From positions 1,798,001 to 1,862,000 of the forward strand of contig JAMXDE010000011.1 of the NCBI GenBank assembly GCA_026770025.1: DNA of 64,000 nt, read 5' to 3'. Position numbers and translations under genes: made by a program. The stretch is from Craspedostauros australis (Eukaryota; Bacillariophyta; Bacillariophyceae; Mastogloiales; Achnanthaceae). A model generated the notes under the pieces. It saw only the letters and a list, made by a program, of their open reading frames with translations. It was not told the origin of the DNA and made no database searches. Of the stretch, positions 11,080 through 20,962 are shown in pieces; the first letter of the stretch is position 1; each line of letters begins with the position of its first letter.

Positions 11080-12526
11080 GAGCATCAATCGGCACACCGC
11101 CGCGCACCAGTGTCACTTCGCAGACAGCGGATTCACTCACAACGGCATCTCCTACCAACCATGCCACACCCGATACCACAAGCTGTGCTGCCGAGCCGGA
11201 CCTCCCTTCCGCACGCGCCTCCGCAATCATAAGGGCCTGATGTTGCCACCCAACCTCAGCATACTGGGTCTCTTTGTCTGTGAGGCATGCACGGTCCGAG
11301 TGCACCTCCAGCGGGAGCTGGTCTCCAGCCCCACAGACTATCACCTCCTCCGCTTGGAACGTATGCGCATCATCGACATGGCACACAACTGGGCGGCGGG
11401 CACGCTCACCACCTACAGCAGCAAGATTCAGGTGTTGCGCAAATTCGGTCTACAGTACGGCATTCCGACTATGCAACCGCCCGACATCCAATCGCCGCCC
11501 TGCTCCGACACGATTCCGATCATGTGGGCGCAGGAGCACTACGCCACGCAGGCGCCCTCTCGTAAGAACACACTCGACGCCCAGACCATCAAGTTCAGCA
11601 CCGTGCGTGGGCTACGCAGCGCTGCATCGGCCTCCGGCATGTGGAATATGTGCATCGCGCATCCCGAACGCGCCATGCTTGACGCCAAACAACGACCCAT
11701 CACCGTCGATACATGTCTCCCGACGGACCATCTCGGGTATTCGATGCTGACACAGGGCATGCGCACGCGACTCGGCGAAGACTCGAGGCCTTCAGCCGCC
11801 TTGCTCTCCCGTCACATCCACTTCATGGACCAAAGCTTCCTCCACCAATACCAACATGCAGTCACGCCACAACAGCGACGGACAGCAGCAATGGCGGGCG
11901 TCATCAACCTCATGGGCTGGCTGGGATGGCTACGGGCTGCGGAAACCTTTGGTATTTCGTGGTCGGATGTCACCATTCTCGACCCACGCGACGCCAGCAA
12001 CAACGACCTCCCACCAAACACAGGTGCAGTACTGCTACGCCTGGCCATGCAGACGAAGTCCGATCGCAGTCGGCAAGCCGACGTCGTCATCGCCTTCCGC
12101 ACCTCGTCAGGTCTCAGTCTCGGCGACTGGATGCTTCGCGCGCGAACGGAGCGAGATCACCACGTCCCAACGGACCTCGTGGCTCACCATCCTTCGGGAC
12201 AGCCATGGACGTCGCAGTTCTACCGCACGACGTTCGTGTATCCATCCCTGCTGGAGCAACAACAACGCGGCGACACCTTTCTACGGTCGGCCATCGGCGC
12301 GCAACAAGTGCCCATTCCCACACGGTTCTACTCTTTTCACATGTATCGGCGAGGGGGACGCACCCACGTTTCCCGGAAGCGGCCGGGATGTGTGCGAGCG
12401 GCCACCAAACTCGAGGTCTCCGAACACGGGCGCTGGCGACGACAGCGCGCTAACGAGGATATGCCTACGGCATATCTGCAGTGGCCACTCGCGGACCGGC
12501 TGCGGATCACCGCGCTTTGCATGTGA
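10895..12526 (+). CDS. DIRS-like element, tyrosine recombinase with N-terminal zinc-finger-like region
   Basis: The C-terminal half is a tyrosine recombinase. A conserved Arg is seen in GWLRAAE, an H-x-x-R pair in FHMYRRGGRTH, a His/Trp position in EHGRWRR, and a candidate Tyr nucleophile in TAYLQWPL. The N-terminal third has a Cys/His array (CTGC, HTAAHQC, CHTRYHKLCC, CEAC) that looks like a PHD- or RING-type zinc finger. The frame overlaps the end of the RT/RNase H frame. The recombinase would insert the circular DNA intermediate. The zinc-finger assignment rests on Cys/His spacing only. Confidence 0.8.
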   Translation: MGCSPTTTCLSLLLLLSTFLTSSSASLHTLVLSRLPEWTLLPAPGIDGITNGSPSVCTGCARSINRHTAAHQCHFADSGFTHNGISYQPCHTRYHKLCCRAGPPFRTRLRNHKGLMLPPNLSILGLFVCEACTVRVHLQRELVSSPTDYHLLRLERMRIIDMAHNWAAGTLTTYSSKIQVLRKFGLQYGIPTMQPPDIQSPPCSDTIPIMWAQEHYATQAPSRKNTLDAQTIKFSTVRGLRSAASASGMWNMCIAHPERAMLDAKQRPITVDTCLPTDHLGYSMLTQGMRTRLGEDSRPSAALLSRHIHFMDQSFLHQYQHAVTPQQRRTAAMAGVINLMGWLGWLRAAETFGISWSDVTILDPRDASNNDLPPNTGAVLLRLAMQTKSDRSRQADVVIAFRTSSGLSLGDWMLRARTERDHHVPTDLVAHHPSGQPWTSQFYRTTFVYPSLLEQQQRGDTFLRSAIGAQQVPIPTRFYSFHMYRRGGRTHVSRKRPGCVRAATKLEVSEHGRWRRQRANEDMPTAYLQWPLADRLRITALCM

Positions 12527-12884
12527 TTGCCGGCAGCTCACTTTTTCTCGTTGTTCCTCTTTTTCTTCCACTTCTTTCTCTTTTGGGGGGGGGGAGCCCT
12601 CTTTTTCGCCACCTGTGACAAAAAACAGGGGGCACCGAGAGGAAGATACTCTCCCTCTGCCAGGGGGGATTCCAGCGCTCTCCCTCCAACCATGATCGAA
12701 TCAGTCAACACCAACGCAAACAGCCGAGGCAGAGACCAGAGACGAACTTGGCCAGGAGGGATCGAGCCGGATGATCCAAGACAAGCTTGGAGGTGCTAGT
12801 AACCCTACCACCCAACGCAGACAAGCTATGTGTCTATTGGATTAGCCTTCCCATTGTGTCGAACAAATTTGTAGCAGACAAATG
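12527..12884. other. 3' tail of the DIRS-like element and junction
   Basis: No gene is seen. The stretch has a T-rich and C-rich run followed by a G run near 12585-12595. The right end of the retroelement probably lies here, just before the duplicated block that starts at about 12885. Confidence 0.4.
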
Positions 12885-13338
12885 TTGTCCGACAAACGGA
12901 GAACAAGGCGAAGGTTGTGTATTTTCATGTTTCGCTTCTCGCGATGATGTGGGAACGAAGTTTCGTTCTTCCTGTGGGTCTGAACGACTCATGCGAGCAC
13001 GTCCAGGTATGGACAGACGAGGGCGAAGAGAAACCACCCCAGACAAGCACGGGCAATCATACACATAGTATTGTGCCATAGCATTGTGGCATTGTAGCAT
13101 GGCGAGGCCTACCCATGGCTCTATCCAACACGCGTGTCTCCCAACGCAACGCACCAGGTCGGCGCGACACTGGCAATCAGAAATGAAAGAGTGGCGTTCG
13201 TTTCCTAGTCTTATTCCCTGCAGTTCCAATGGTGAAATCGATTCACGCCGTGCTCTGCCATGGTGTGGGTACGGGATCAAGACCGCCAATCGAATTCGAG
13301 GGAGAGCAGGTCGTGCATTTCGTGCAGGTAACCCTTCG

Positions 13339-13620
13339 TCATACTTGGGCCCACTTATCATCCGTGCCGTCCTCAGCTTTGGTCCTTGGAGCAAGTCCAT
13401 CCATGCTCTGCCTGTCAGTCGCTTGCATATATGCATCGTTATCACCTATGGATCCAATTCTGCTGACGCCTGTCATACTGCTTTCTAGATGCTGAGGCCT
13501 CCCGATATCATCAATCCTTGCTTGAGGCTTCCTATCGTTTGGAGGAATGTTCGCGTAGATGTTGGTCACAGTGCGAGATGTGCTGCCGAAGGATGCAGGT
13601 GCTGGCACTGAGGTCGCCAT
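13339..13620 (-). CDS. Possible small protein, 93 aa (copy A)
   Basis: This frame begins MATSVPAPASFGSTSRTV at an ATG lying 119 bp downstream of a TATAAA on the same strand. It is Ser/Thr/Asp-rich and has no signal peptide or known domain. It is present whole in both copies of the duplication. Against it: the two copies differ by six bases in one 70-bp stretch, and all six would change an amino acid in this frame. Overlapping frames exist on the plus strand. A further exon joined through the GTATGA at its end is possible. I keep it as a low-confidence gene. Confidence 0.3.
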   Translation of the reverse strand: MATSVPAPASFGSTSRTVTNIYANIPPNDRKPQARIDDIGRPQHLESSMTGVSRIGSIGDNDAYMQATDRQSMDGLAPRTKAEDGTDDKWAQV

Positions 13621-13738
13621 GCAGCGCGATGTAGAAAGAGCCAAGATGTATGTCGAATATAGTGTAGTGCAATTCAAGGCAAGCAAGTCATCATTCGATG
13701 TTCGAGGTTGGAGAGAAAGGGTGGTGTGAGCGAGTGGA

Positions 13739-13744
13739 TTTATA
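13739..13744 (-). promoter_or_regulatory. TATA-box-like element (copy A)
   Basis: TATAAA on the minus strand sits 119 bp upstream of the ATG of the possible 93-aa gene. The same spacing is kept in copy B. It may be a core promoter; chance occurrence cannot be excluded. Confidence 0.35.
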
Positions 13745-14279
13745 AGTGGGAAGAGCAATGGACGTTTGCGAAGATTCCGCCTTCAAGGCTCTTGGCCATG
13801 ACAGGATGTTCGCAAATGCATCGGCAACCACAATCGCAATCACAACTGTCACCTTCATCCACAGCAATGGCAACAGCAACAGCAACAGCAATAATCCCAT
13901 CGTCAATCCTGCCAACGCCGCCAAGTCCATGGACATTTAGAAGACAGCCGGAAGGGGGGACGCACCGCGGTTGGGGGATTACTGAAGTAACGTGATATTC
14001 TAAACTTGAATGATTGTGAAATCCTGCTCAGGTGTTGCAGTTCGAATATGTTCACTTGCCATTCTCGTCCACGTGAATATGTAGAATATGGATATGCAGC
14101 GCACGTTGTGTCCCCCCATCCGGGTGTGTTAGTCGGCTCAAGACTGTTGCTGAATGTCTCGCTTGGACAACCTGGCGTCGCCACGATGAGAGGCCTAGAA
14201 TCAGGGTTGGCTGATCTAGAGATCCCATCGAGGTACTCACCTTGCTCTTGCGTTGGACCGCAAGGCATGGCATGATGGA
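13745..14279. other. 3' flank of the DUF6824 gene, copy A
   Basis: Minus- and plus-strand frames here carry a hydrophobic Leu-rich run (13691-13936, minus) encoded by a GCTGTT/GCAACA repeat. Its repeat origin makes a genuine signal peptide doubtful. No confident gene is seen. Confidence 0.4.
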
Positions 14280-16084
14280 TTAGAATGAAATCCCTTCCAT
14301 CACGAATGGATTCGCACTCGATGAAAAGAGCAAAGATGCTTCGGGCATCAATTCAAACAGGACAGAGGACAACTCACCCTCAAAGCCATCCTGGATGCTG
14401 GTGAACTTTGATCCTGGTGTGCTGAAGATGAATGGCGCGGCCGTCTGCTGATCTTGCCCCAGTCCCTGTTCTCGTTCTTGAGGCTGCAGTTGCTGCTGCT
14501 GATGATGCTGTTGGTGAGGCTGCTCTCTTGCATACAACTCGAACGAGGGAAAGGGAGGAACTGAGAGCGACGGTGCAGCTTCATGCTTCATCAAGTACGT
14601 GGGTGCATCTTGCTGCTGATATTGCTGTTGTTTCCACGCTGTTGCTGCCACTGATGCTGTTTGGACGCCGGCGATGCTTTGCGTTTCTTCGGCCGCCAGC
14701 TGCTCCAAGAGAATATCGGTTGCCAGGACCAGGTCATTTGCTTCGATACCGTCTGTCCGAGCGACCGTGTTAGTTGCCACCATATGTGGCATCGCGGAGG
14801 GGATCTGGGGAACCTGAAATGCTGCTGGAAGGGGATTTTGAATCGCCGGAGGCTGAAACCCTCCCGCTTGTCTGTGTGACGGTGATGCACCATCAAGCGG
14901 GACAGGTTCAAAATCCTCGGGATTGTACTCAAAACAAGGCTGCGATTGCAGTGAATTGTTGGCAATCGATGCGTTGCCGTGTTGTTGCTGGGCGAACGAT
15001 AGATCTGCTACGTTGTAGGGCGTAGGCGGAGATGCCGGGTCGAAGGCACCGAACTTGCTTGGAACATAGGAGTCCAACGCGGGCGTGCTTGCAGAACCGA
15101 CATCCCCGTACTGCGCGGCATCCTTCCGTTGCTTCTTAGTTGGACTGGGGCTGGGCGCTTTTCCATCCTCGTCATCGTCGGATGAATGGGCGAGTGCAGT
15201 GGCTGCCGGCGATGCAGCGGTGCTTGCTGCTTGAGATGACTTGCGCCTGCGTCGTCGTCGCTTCAGCTCCTTGCTGTCCATATTCTGCAACCGCTCCTGT
15301 TGCTGCCTCTTGACCGTCTCGAACAAGTCGGTCATTCTGTGCTCCTTGCGGGCAAGCTTCACGGCATCGCGAAGCGCTTGGCCAACCTTCACGCACGCCA
15401 TTTTGTCGGTCACTGCCTGCCATCGGCCAGCTGATTGGTCGTACCGGACGAAGCCGCGGCCACCGACCAGCACGGCCTTTTCTTGGATGGCGTGAGAGAT
15501 GGAGACCACGATGACTGTCTTGTCTTGGCGCGTTGGTGCAGAGATGTACGTCTCGAGATGTTCATCAACGCATTCGCGAAATCTTTGGTTGCCGACTGAA
15601 GATTGCCAAAGAGCAGCGCGAGGGCGATAATGCCGCAGGGGTCATTTGGAGGGGTGCGAATGTTCGCGGTGAACCAACGAGAATGCGAATATCAGTCAGG
15701 ATTATTCATGGTGCGCCAGACAATGAACGAAGTGTGATCGCTGCTCCCAGCCGAAGCGACTCAGTTTCTTCACATCAACAAACAAATTCGAAAGCGCGGG
15801 GCGTCGAGGTGATGTGATGTGATGCGATGCGATGTGTTGGGTGAAGCCATGTATCGTCACACCAGATGCATCCCATGGTGTGGTGCCGCGTGGTACAGTA
15901 CGGATCACCTCCGTCTCGATCATCTCTCCTGCGCACGATGTATCATTCTGTACTTACCGTGTTGGAAGCACTCCTTACCGCGTTGGCAGATAACATCCCA
16001 CTCGGTCGGTGCATAGTTGCTGGGGAGTGTGATAACCTCTTCGGTGCCTTTCTTCGTCATTTTCGTTGCTGTCGGACTTGACAT
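14280..16084 (-). CDS. DUF6824-domain protein, 480 aa, two exons (copy A)
   Basis: Exon 1 is 16084-15958 (42 codons plus one base, donor GTAAGTA). Exon 2 is 15595-14280, after a CAG acceptor; the intron is 362 bp. The join restores the diatom DUF6824 domain: WDVICQRG at residues 29-36, HVGNQRFRE at 42-50, VVSISHAIQE near 72-81, GGRGFVRYD at 87-95 and KVGQALRDAV near 112-121. A basic stretch (KRRRRRRKSS) follows and may be a nuclear localisation signal. The rest is Gln/Ser/Pro-rich and acidic, ending in hydrophobic FELMPEASLLF-type motifs like a transactivation tail. A nuclear regulatory role is inference; the domain itself has no assigned function. The region between 13.7 and 17.9 kb is duplicated at 19.6-24.5 kb. 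Confidence 0.9.
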
Positions 16085-17868
16085 GTGAGCGCGAGTCTTG
16101 AATGATCGGATGAATGCGTGTTGATCGATTTGTTGTTATGCTGCGATGCTGTGGTGGTTTGAGCTGGACCGGACTGGGCTTTGGATTTGGCTTGCTTCTG
16201 ATCTTGTGTTGTGAGTGTTGTGAGATAAATTGATGCTGTTGCCTTTGTTTGAGCTTGCTTCAGTCTTGTGCCTTTTGGAATGCGCGCAGAGTTGCTTTGT
16301 GGTACTCTGCTACTGAGAATGAGTACTCGCTATGTGTATGGTTTGCATGCCCTCGTGTGGTGTGGCGTGGTGTGGCGTGGTGTGGCGTGACGTGACGTGG
16401 CGTGGTGAGGGTGCACGTAGTAACGTTAGGCGCTTTGCTTGGAAGATTGTTGAAGCCATAAGAGGATCTTTTTTGTGTGTTGGTGAGTGTTGCGAGTTGG
16501 GGAAAGATATTTTCGGAACGGCCAGCGGTGATATCCGTTTCTGCGTGCTTCTCCAGTGAAGCAAATATCAGAAGCCCTGGTGACAAATACGACCTACTCT
16601 GCCTCGTGGTGGCTCGTACTGGTATTGGTACCAGTTTTGGTACAGGGGAAGGTTGCTATGCCGTCGTCGAAGACCGGCAGTGTGGTTGGAGAAGTGCTGT
16701 GAGTCGCCCGCCACCAGAGTAGTGGATGAGTGAGACTGTGGCAGGAATGCGAACAGGCGTGTTGTTCGCGTCTGGATGCTGGTGTGTACTGAGCGCGCGT
16801 TCACCCAGGGTTTGGCTGTGTTGGGGATGGTATAGTCGTACGAGGGGATCGGGTGCGGCTGAAAGTGATGTTGCTGATCTCAGTGTGGTTCAATGCCTCA
16901 CCGTGTATTGTTGTTGTTGTTGTTGTTGTTGTTGCTGCTACTACTACTGCTCTTGTTGTTGTGATCGCTCTTGCTGTTGTCGCAGTTGCAGTGGCCGGAG
17001 GATGTGATGATTTTCGTGTAGAGCGCAGAGAATATGATCGTGCACGCGCCACTATTTGACGAATGGTTGCGGAACTTCAAGCTGCTTCGTTCTGAAGATT
17101 GATAGTCTGTTTTGATGTCTGTTCAGGAATGTGCTCAATCGCGTCGTGGGACGTCGTGCTTTCGTTTTGTGAGAAGGGTGATCAACTGGCGCGAGCGTGG
17201 GTGGTGTGGTATGTTATCCTTCTGTTTGACAGGATTACGTTTTGTTGTGGAGTGGAGTGTTCTATTGCTTTCGTTGCGAAGGAGAAGTGGAGAGAGAGAG
17301 AGGTCTCTCTTTTGCATGATGGGTGTGGGGAAAGGAGACGGAACCCTGAAATGGAGCAAGGCCGTGTTGATGGAACAGTCGGAGAGGACGATGGATGGGT
17401 CCGATGCTTCTTGTTGTTCTGGATGCTTCTTTGGGGATGGCACAGATACCGTTCCTCCAATGTTGTGTTTGCCGCCGGTATCGTTCCAATGCTTTTTGTC
17501 AATTTGTCGGATGCTCCATTTCGATCCAGCAGATTCTTGGAACCCAAGCACCAATGATCATGTGATGTGCAAGGCGGAGGCAGTACCTATGCACGTAGCT
17601 ACTGGCCCAGCCCAGGCCAATGTCCCTGTTTCCTTGAAGAAGAGGACCAACAAGCCACCCAACCCATGTCGGCGAGGTTGATGAGTTTTGTTTGGCCGAA
17701 ACAAGACGATGTCTCAATCGTGTCACATTTGAAGTTATCACTTATCATCCAAGGACGGCGAACAACCTTCGCCCACGGGACTGTCGCGAAAGTCACGACA
17801 AACGATCTGGATTACCTGAGCATTGTGGATCGATCTGTTCTCCGAATGTTTGGTGCTGAGACGATACC
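16085..17868. other. Upstream region of the DUF6824 gene, copy A
   Basis: No second gene is recognised. The stretch holds a GTGTGGCGTG tandem repeat (about 16357-16400) and a TTG microsatellite (about 16909-16933). It is probably promoter and 5' UTR of the minus-strand DUF6824 gene. Up to about 17253 it is nearly identical to copy B; beyond that the copies differ by indels. Confidence 0.5.
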
Positions 17869-19562
17869 AGAACAACGAGGAAATTCACGAACCAGCCGTT
17901 TTGAAGCGCCGATTTCCACCAACCAGCCTGTTTGTGTTACTTAAAGTACCGAAACATCCGAATGTCCACGCGACGTCCCAGGGACACAATGGTTTCGCAT
18001 CGGCCCTCAAGGCTAGTAGATAAATGTAGATTGCTGTTGGCAAGTTCCGCTCACGGAAGCCTACGATCGTGGAAGACGGTGTTGTTGATAGTCGGTCTGT
18101 TTGCTATTTCATTAGTTGAGCACTCCGATCCTCTTGGTGTCTCCGTTGTCTTGCCCAATGCTCTTGGCGCGTTTGTCTATCTCGTAGATTGGGTTGTCCG
18201 ACTATGAGTCGGCACGCAAGATGCTCTCTCGCTGTTATTCGTATTCTCTCTCTCTCTCTCTCTCTCTCAATATTGTGTACTTATGCTACACAATGTTCCA
18301 CATTCAATGCGTGCTCCGCATTCAACGCTCTGTTCGTTCACTACTGGTTCCTACTCCATGGGTGCTTACCATTTGAACTTCACCTCTCGTATCCATGGCC
18401 TTGATGTCCTTCGGTCATTGGATCTTCGTCTCCTGCTCTGACATGGAGACAGACGCCGACGTGGTGACACGATGACATCCTGTCAATGTCAGTAGGCGTC
18501 CTTCTGCTCTCCAGATGCCACGTTCCATTGCTGATGCGATGGTCTCTCAGATGATATCATCATCTGGGGGTTAGTTGGGAAATACATCAAGTTTCGCTCG
18601 ATGCCATACGTTTCCATTGGTTGATGGACAGACGATGTTCCTGATACTCTCAGAAATCGCTGTTTGCATCTTTCCTTCAGATATTCTGCTCATTTTCATG
18701 TGTTCAATTTGGTGATGTGATTTTGTTCAATCACAGTTCACTCATGACATGAATGTAGTTGTACTGCCTGTACATGAGTTAAGAGAACAATGGGTGAGCG
18801 ATGCACATACACATTTGCACATTCCTACAGTCGTGGATGATTTTTCCACTTGCTTGCACCATTGCACAGGGAGTGAGTGATGCCTACAAACATACCAACA
18901 TGCACACAAAACCCCAACAAACAAGTACATGGAAGGCTCTCATTCAAAGCTACACACTGAGGAATTGGCAAGGTGCATCCCAGAGACGTTGACAACAACA
19001 AGTCAGAACAAAACGAGCAAGTTCCATTGTGCAACGCACAGCATACACAACTTTGATGCATACAAGAGCGTTGGGTGAACGCAACTAGAATGTGGTGAAC
19101 CCTGTAAGATCAAGCACCTTGATAGTGGCAGTAGGCAGTCGTGTATTCTAATGCAGTGCAGAAAATAATGCTGTGTTTGCGATCATGATGCGCAGCAGGG
19201 GACTCCCAAAATGATGACTCGTGCACGCGACAAGCCACCCTGTAGTATGTACACGAAGCTCGTATTTGCCCACATGATCGCCGCGAACAGAAAGGAGACA
19301 AATTGAACGAAGATCTGATACTGGGATGGAGGTATCTCATTTAGCAACTCAGAGAAATGACGTCACATGTTGATATGGTGATGCGAGACACTGCGGAGAC
19401 AAAAAAGAGTCTGTTGATGACGTGGTTGCGAGCGTGCAGCACTCGGGAAGGAGTATTGGGAAGAACAGGAACAGTGTTTACCGCAGCTTCCAATTTAACC
19501 CTTTACCGTTAATGACAGTCCCAACTCATGTCCCACAGCAAACTCGTCCGAGTGGAGTAGTA
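17869..19562. other. Unique spacer between the duplicated blocks
   Basis: No gene is recognised. There is a TC dinucleotide run at about 18244-18268. Open frames are all under 80 codons and have no domain signal. Confidence 0.5.
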
Positions 19563-20020
19563 TTGTCCGACAAATGGAGAACAAGGCGAAGGTTCTGCAT
19601 TTTCATCCTTCACCTGTCACAACCGTGTGAGAACAATGTTTCATTCTTCCTGTGGGTCTGAACGACTCATGCGAACACGTCCAGGTATGGACAGACGAGG
19701 GCGAAGAGAACCACCCAAGAAAAGCACGGGCAATCATACACATAATATTATGTCATAGCATTGTGGTATTGTATAGTAGCATGGCGAGGCCCACCCATGG
19801 TTCTTTCCAACAAGCGTCTCTCTCAACGCAACACAGTAGGTCAGCGCAACACCGGCAATCAGAAGCGAAAGAGTGGCGTTCGTTTCCCAGGCTTATTCCC
19901 TGCAGTTCCAATGGTGAAATCGATTCACGCCGTGCTCTGCCATGGTGTGGGTACGGGATCAAGACCGCCAATCGAATTCGAGGGAGAGCAGGTCGTGCAT
20001 TTCGTGCAGGTAACCCTTCG

Positions 20021-20302
20021 TCATACTTGGGCCCACTTATCATCCGTGCCGTCCTCAGCTTTGGTCCTTGGAGCAAGTCCATCCACGTTCTGCCTGTCAG
20101 TCGCTTGCATATCTGCCTCGTTATCACGTATGGATCCAATTCCGCTGACGCCTGTCATACTGCTTTCTAGATGCTGAGGCCTCCCGATATCATCAATCCT
20201 TGCTTGAGGCTTCCTATCGTTTGGAGGAATGTTCGCGTAGATGTTGGTCACAGTGCGAGATGTGCTGCCGAAGGATGCAGGTGCTGGCACTGAGGTCGCC
20301 AT
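20021..20302 (-). CDS. Possible small protein, 93 aa (copy B)
   Basis: Counterpart of the frame at 13339-13620, same length and same ATG. Six residues differ from copy A, all within one short stretch (for example GIGSIRDNEADM against RIGSIGDNDAYM). The same doubts apply: unknown family, and no sign of purifying selection on the protein. Confidence 0.3.
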   Translation of the reverse strand: MATSVPAPASFGSTSRTVTNIYANIPPNDRKPQARIDDIGRPQHLESSMTGVSGIGSIRDNEADMQATDRQNVDGLAPRTKAEDGTDDKWAQV

Positions 20303-20420
20303 GCAGCGCGATGTAGAAAGAGCCAAGATGTATGTCGAATATAGTGTAGTGCAATTCAAGGCAAGCAAGTCATCATTCGATGTTCGAGGTTGGAGAGAAA
20401 GGGTGGTGTGAGCGAGTGGA

Positions 20421-20426
20421 TTTATA
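20421..20426 (-). promoter_or_regulatory. TATA-box-like element (copy B)
   Basis: TATAAA on the minus strand, 119 bp upstream of the copy-B small frame, exactly as in copy A. Confidence 0.35.
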
Positions 20427-20962
20427 AGTGGGAAGAGCAATGGACGTTTGCGAAGATTCCGCCTTCAAGGCTCTTGGCCATGACAGGATGTTCGCAAATG
20501 CATCGGCAACCACAATCGCAATCACAACTGTCACCTTCATCCACAGCAAAGGCAACAGCAACAGCAACAGCAATAATCCCATCGTCAATCCTGCCAACGC
20601 CGCCAAGTCCATGGACATTTAGAAGACAGCCGGAAGGGGGGACGCACCGCGGTTGGGGGGATTACTGAAGTAACGTGATATTCTAAACTTGAATGATTGT
20701 GAAATCCTGCTCAGGTTTTGCAGTTCGAATATGTTCACCTGCCATTCTCGTCCATGTGAATATGTAGAATATGGATATGCAGCGCACGTTGTGCCCCCCC
20801 ATCCGGGTGTGTTAGTCGGCTCAAGACTGTTGCTGAATGTCTCGCTTGGACAAGCTGGCGTCGCCACGATGAGATGCCTAGAATCAGGCTGGCCTGATCC
20901 AGAGATCTCATCGAGGGGCACACCTTGCTCTTGCGTTGGACCGCAAGGCATGGCATGATGGA

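Larger units (their letters stand above)
5374..12526 (+). mobile_element. DIRS-like tyrosine-recombinase retroelement, looks whole
   Basis: Three long frames in a row encode a gag-like protein, a reverse transcriptase/RNase H polyprotein and a tyrosine recombinase. This set defines DIRS-type retroelements, kin of LTR retrotransposons that integrate with a tyrosine recombinase instead of a DDE integrase. No integrase or aspartic protease was recognised. The coordinates cover the coding span; the non-coding ends, perhaps near 4.9-5.3 kb and 12.7-12.8 kb, are unresolved. The long frames and readable catalytic motifs suggest a young copy. The overlap of the recombinase frame with the preceding one is usual for the family. 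Confidence 0.85.
12885..17868. repeat. Segmental duplication, copy A
   Basis: This block of about 5 kb recurs in the same orientation at 19563-24537. It contains a DUF6824 gene and a possible small gene. Homology starts at TTGTCCGACAAA and ends at GTGCTGAGACGATACC in both copies. The offset shifts from 6678 to 6710 and 6719 bp along the block because of small indels, mainly CTG/CAG-type repeat expansion in copy B. Confidence 0.95.

Noticed and set aside
5285-12800. Weak inverted match (GGGGTAACCTAGCA near 5305 and GTGCTAGTAACCCT near 12790) as termini of the DIRS-like element
   Set aside because: The match is short and imperfect, and could not be supported without further copies.
13084-13495. 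Plus-strand frames overlapping the possible 93-aa gene
   Set aside because: One of them shows mostly silent differences in a short stretch, but its upstream half differs by many replacements between copies, and no splice model or domain supports it.
13691-13936. Minus-strand frame with a Leu-rich, signal-peptide-like start
   Set aside because: The hydrophobic run is the translation of a GCTGTT repeat, and the frame ends without a domain; present in both copies only because the DNA is duplicated.
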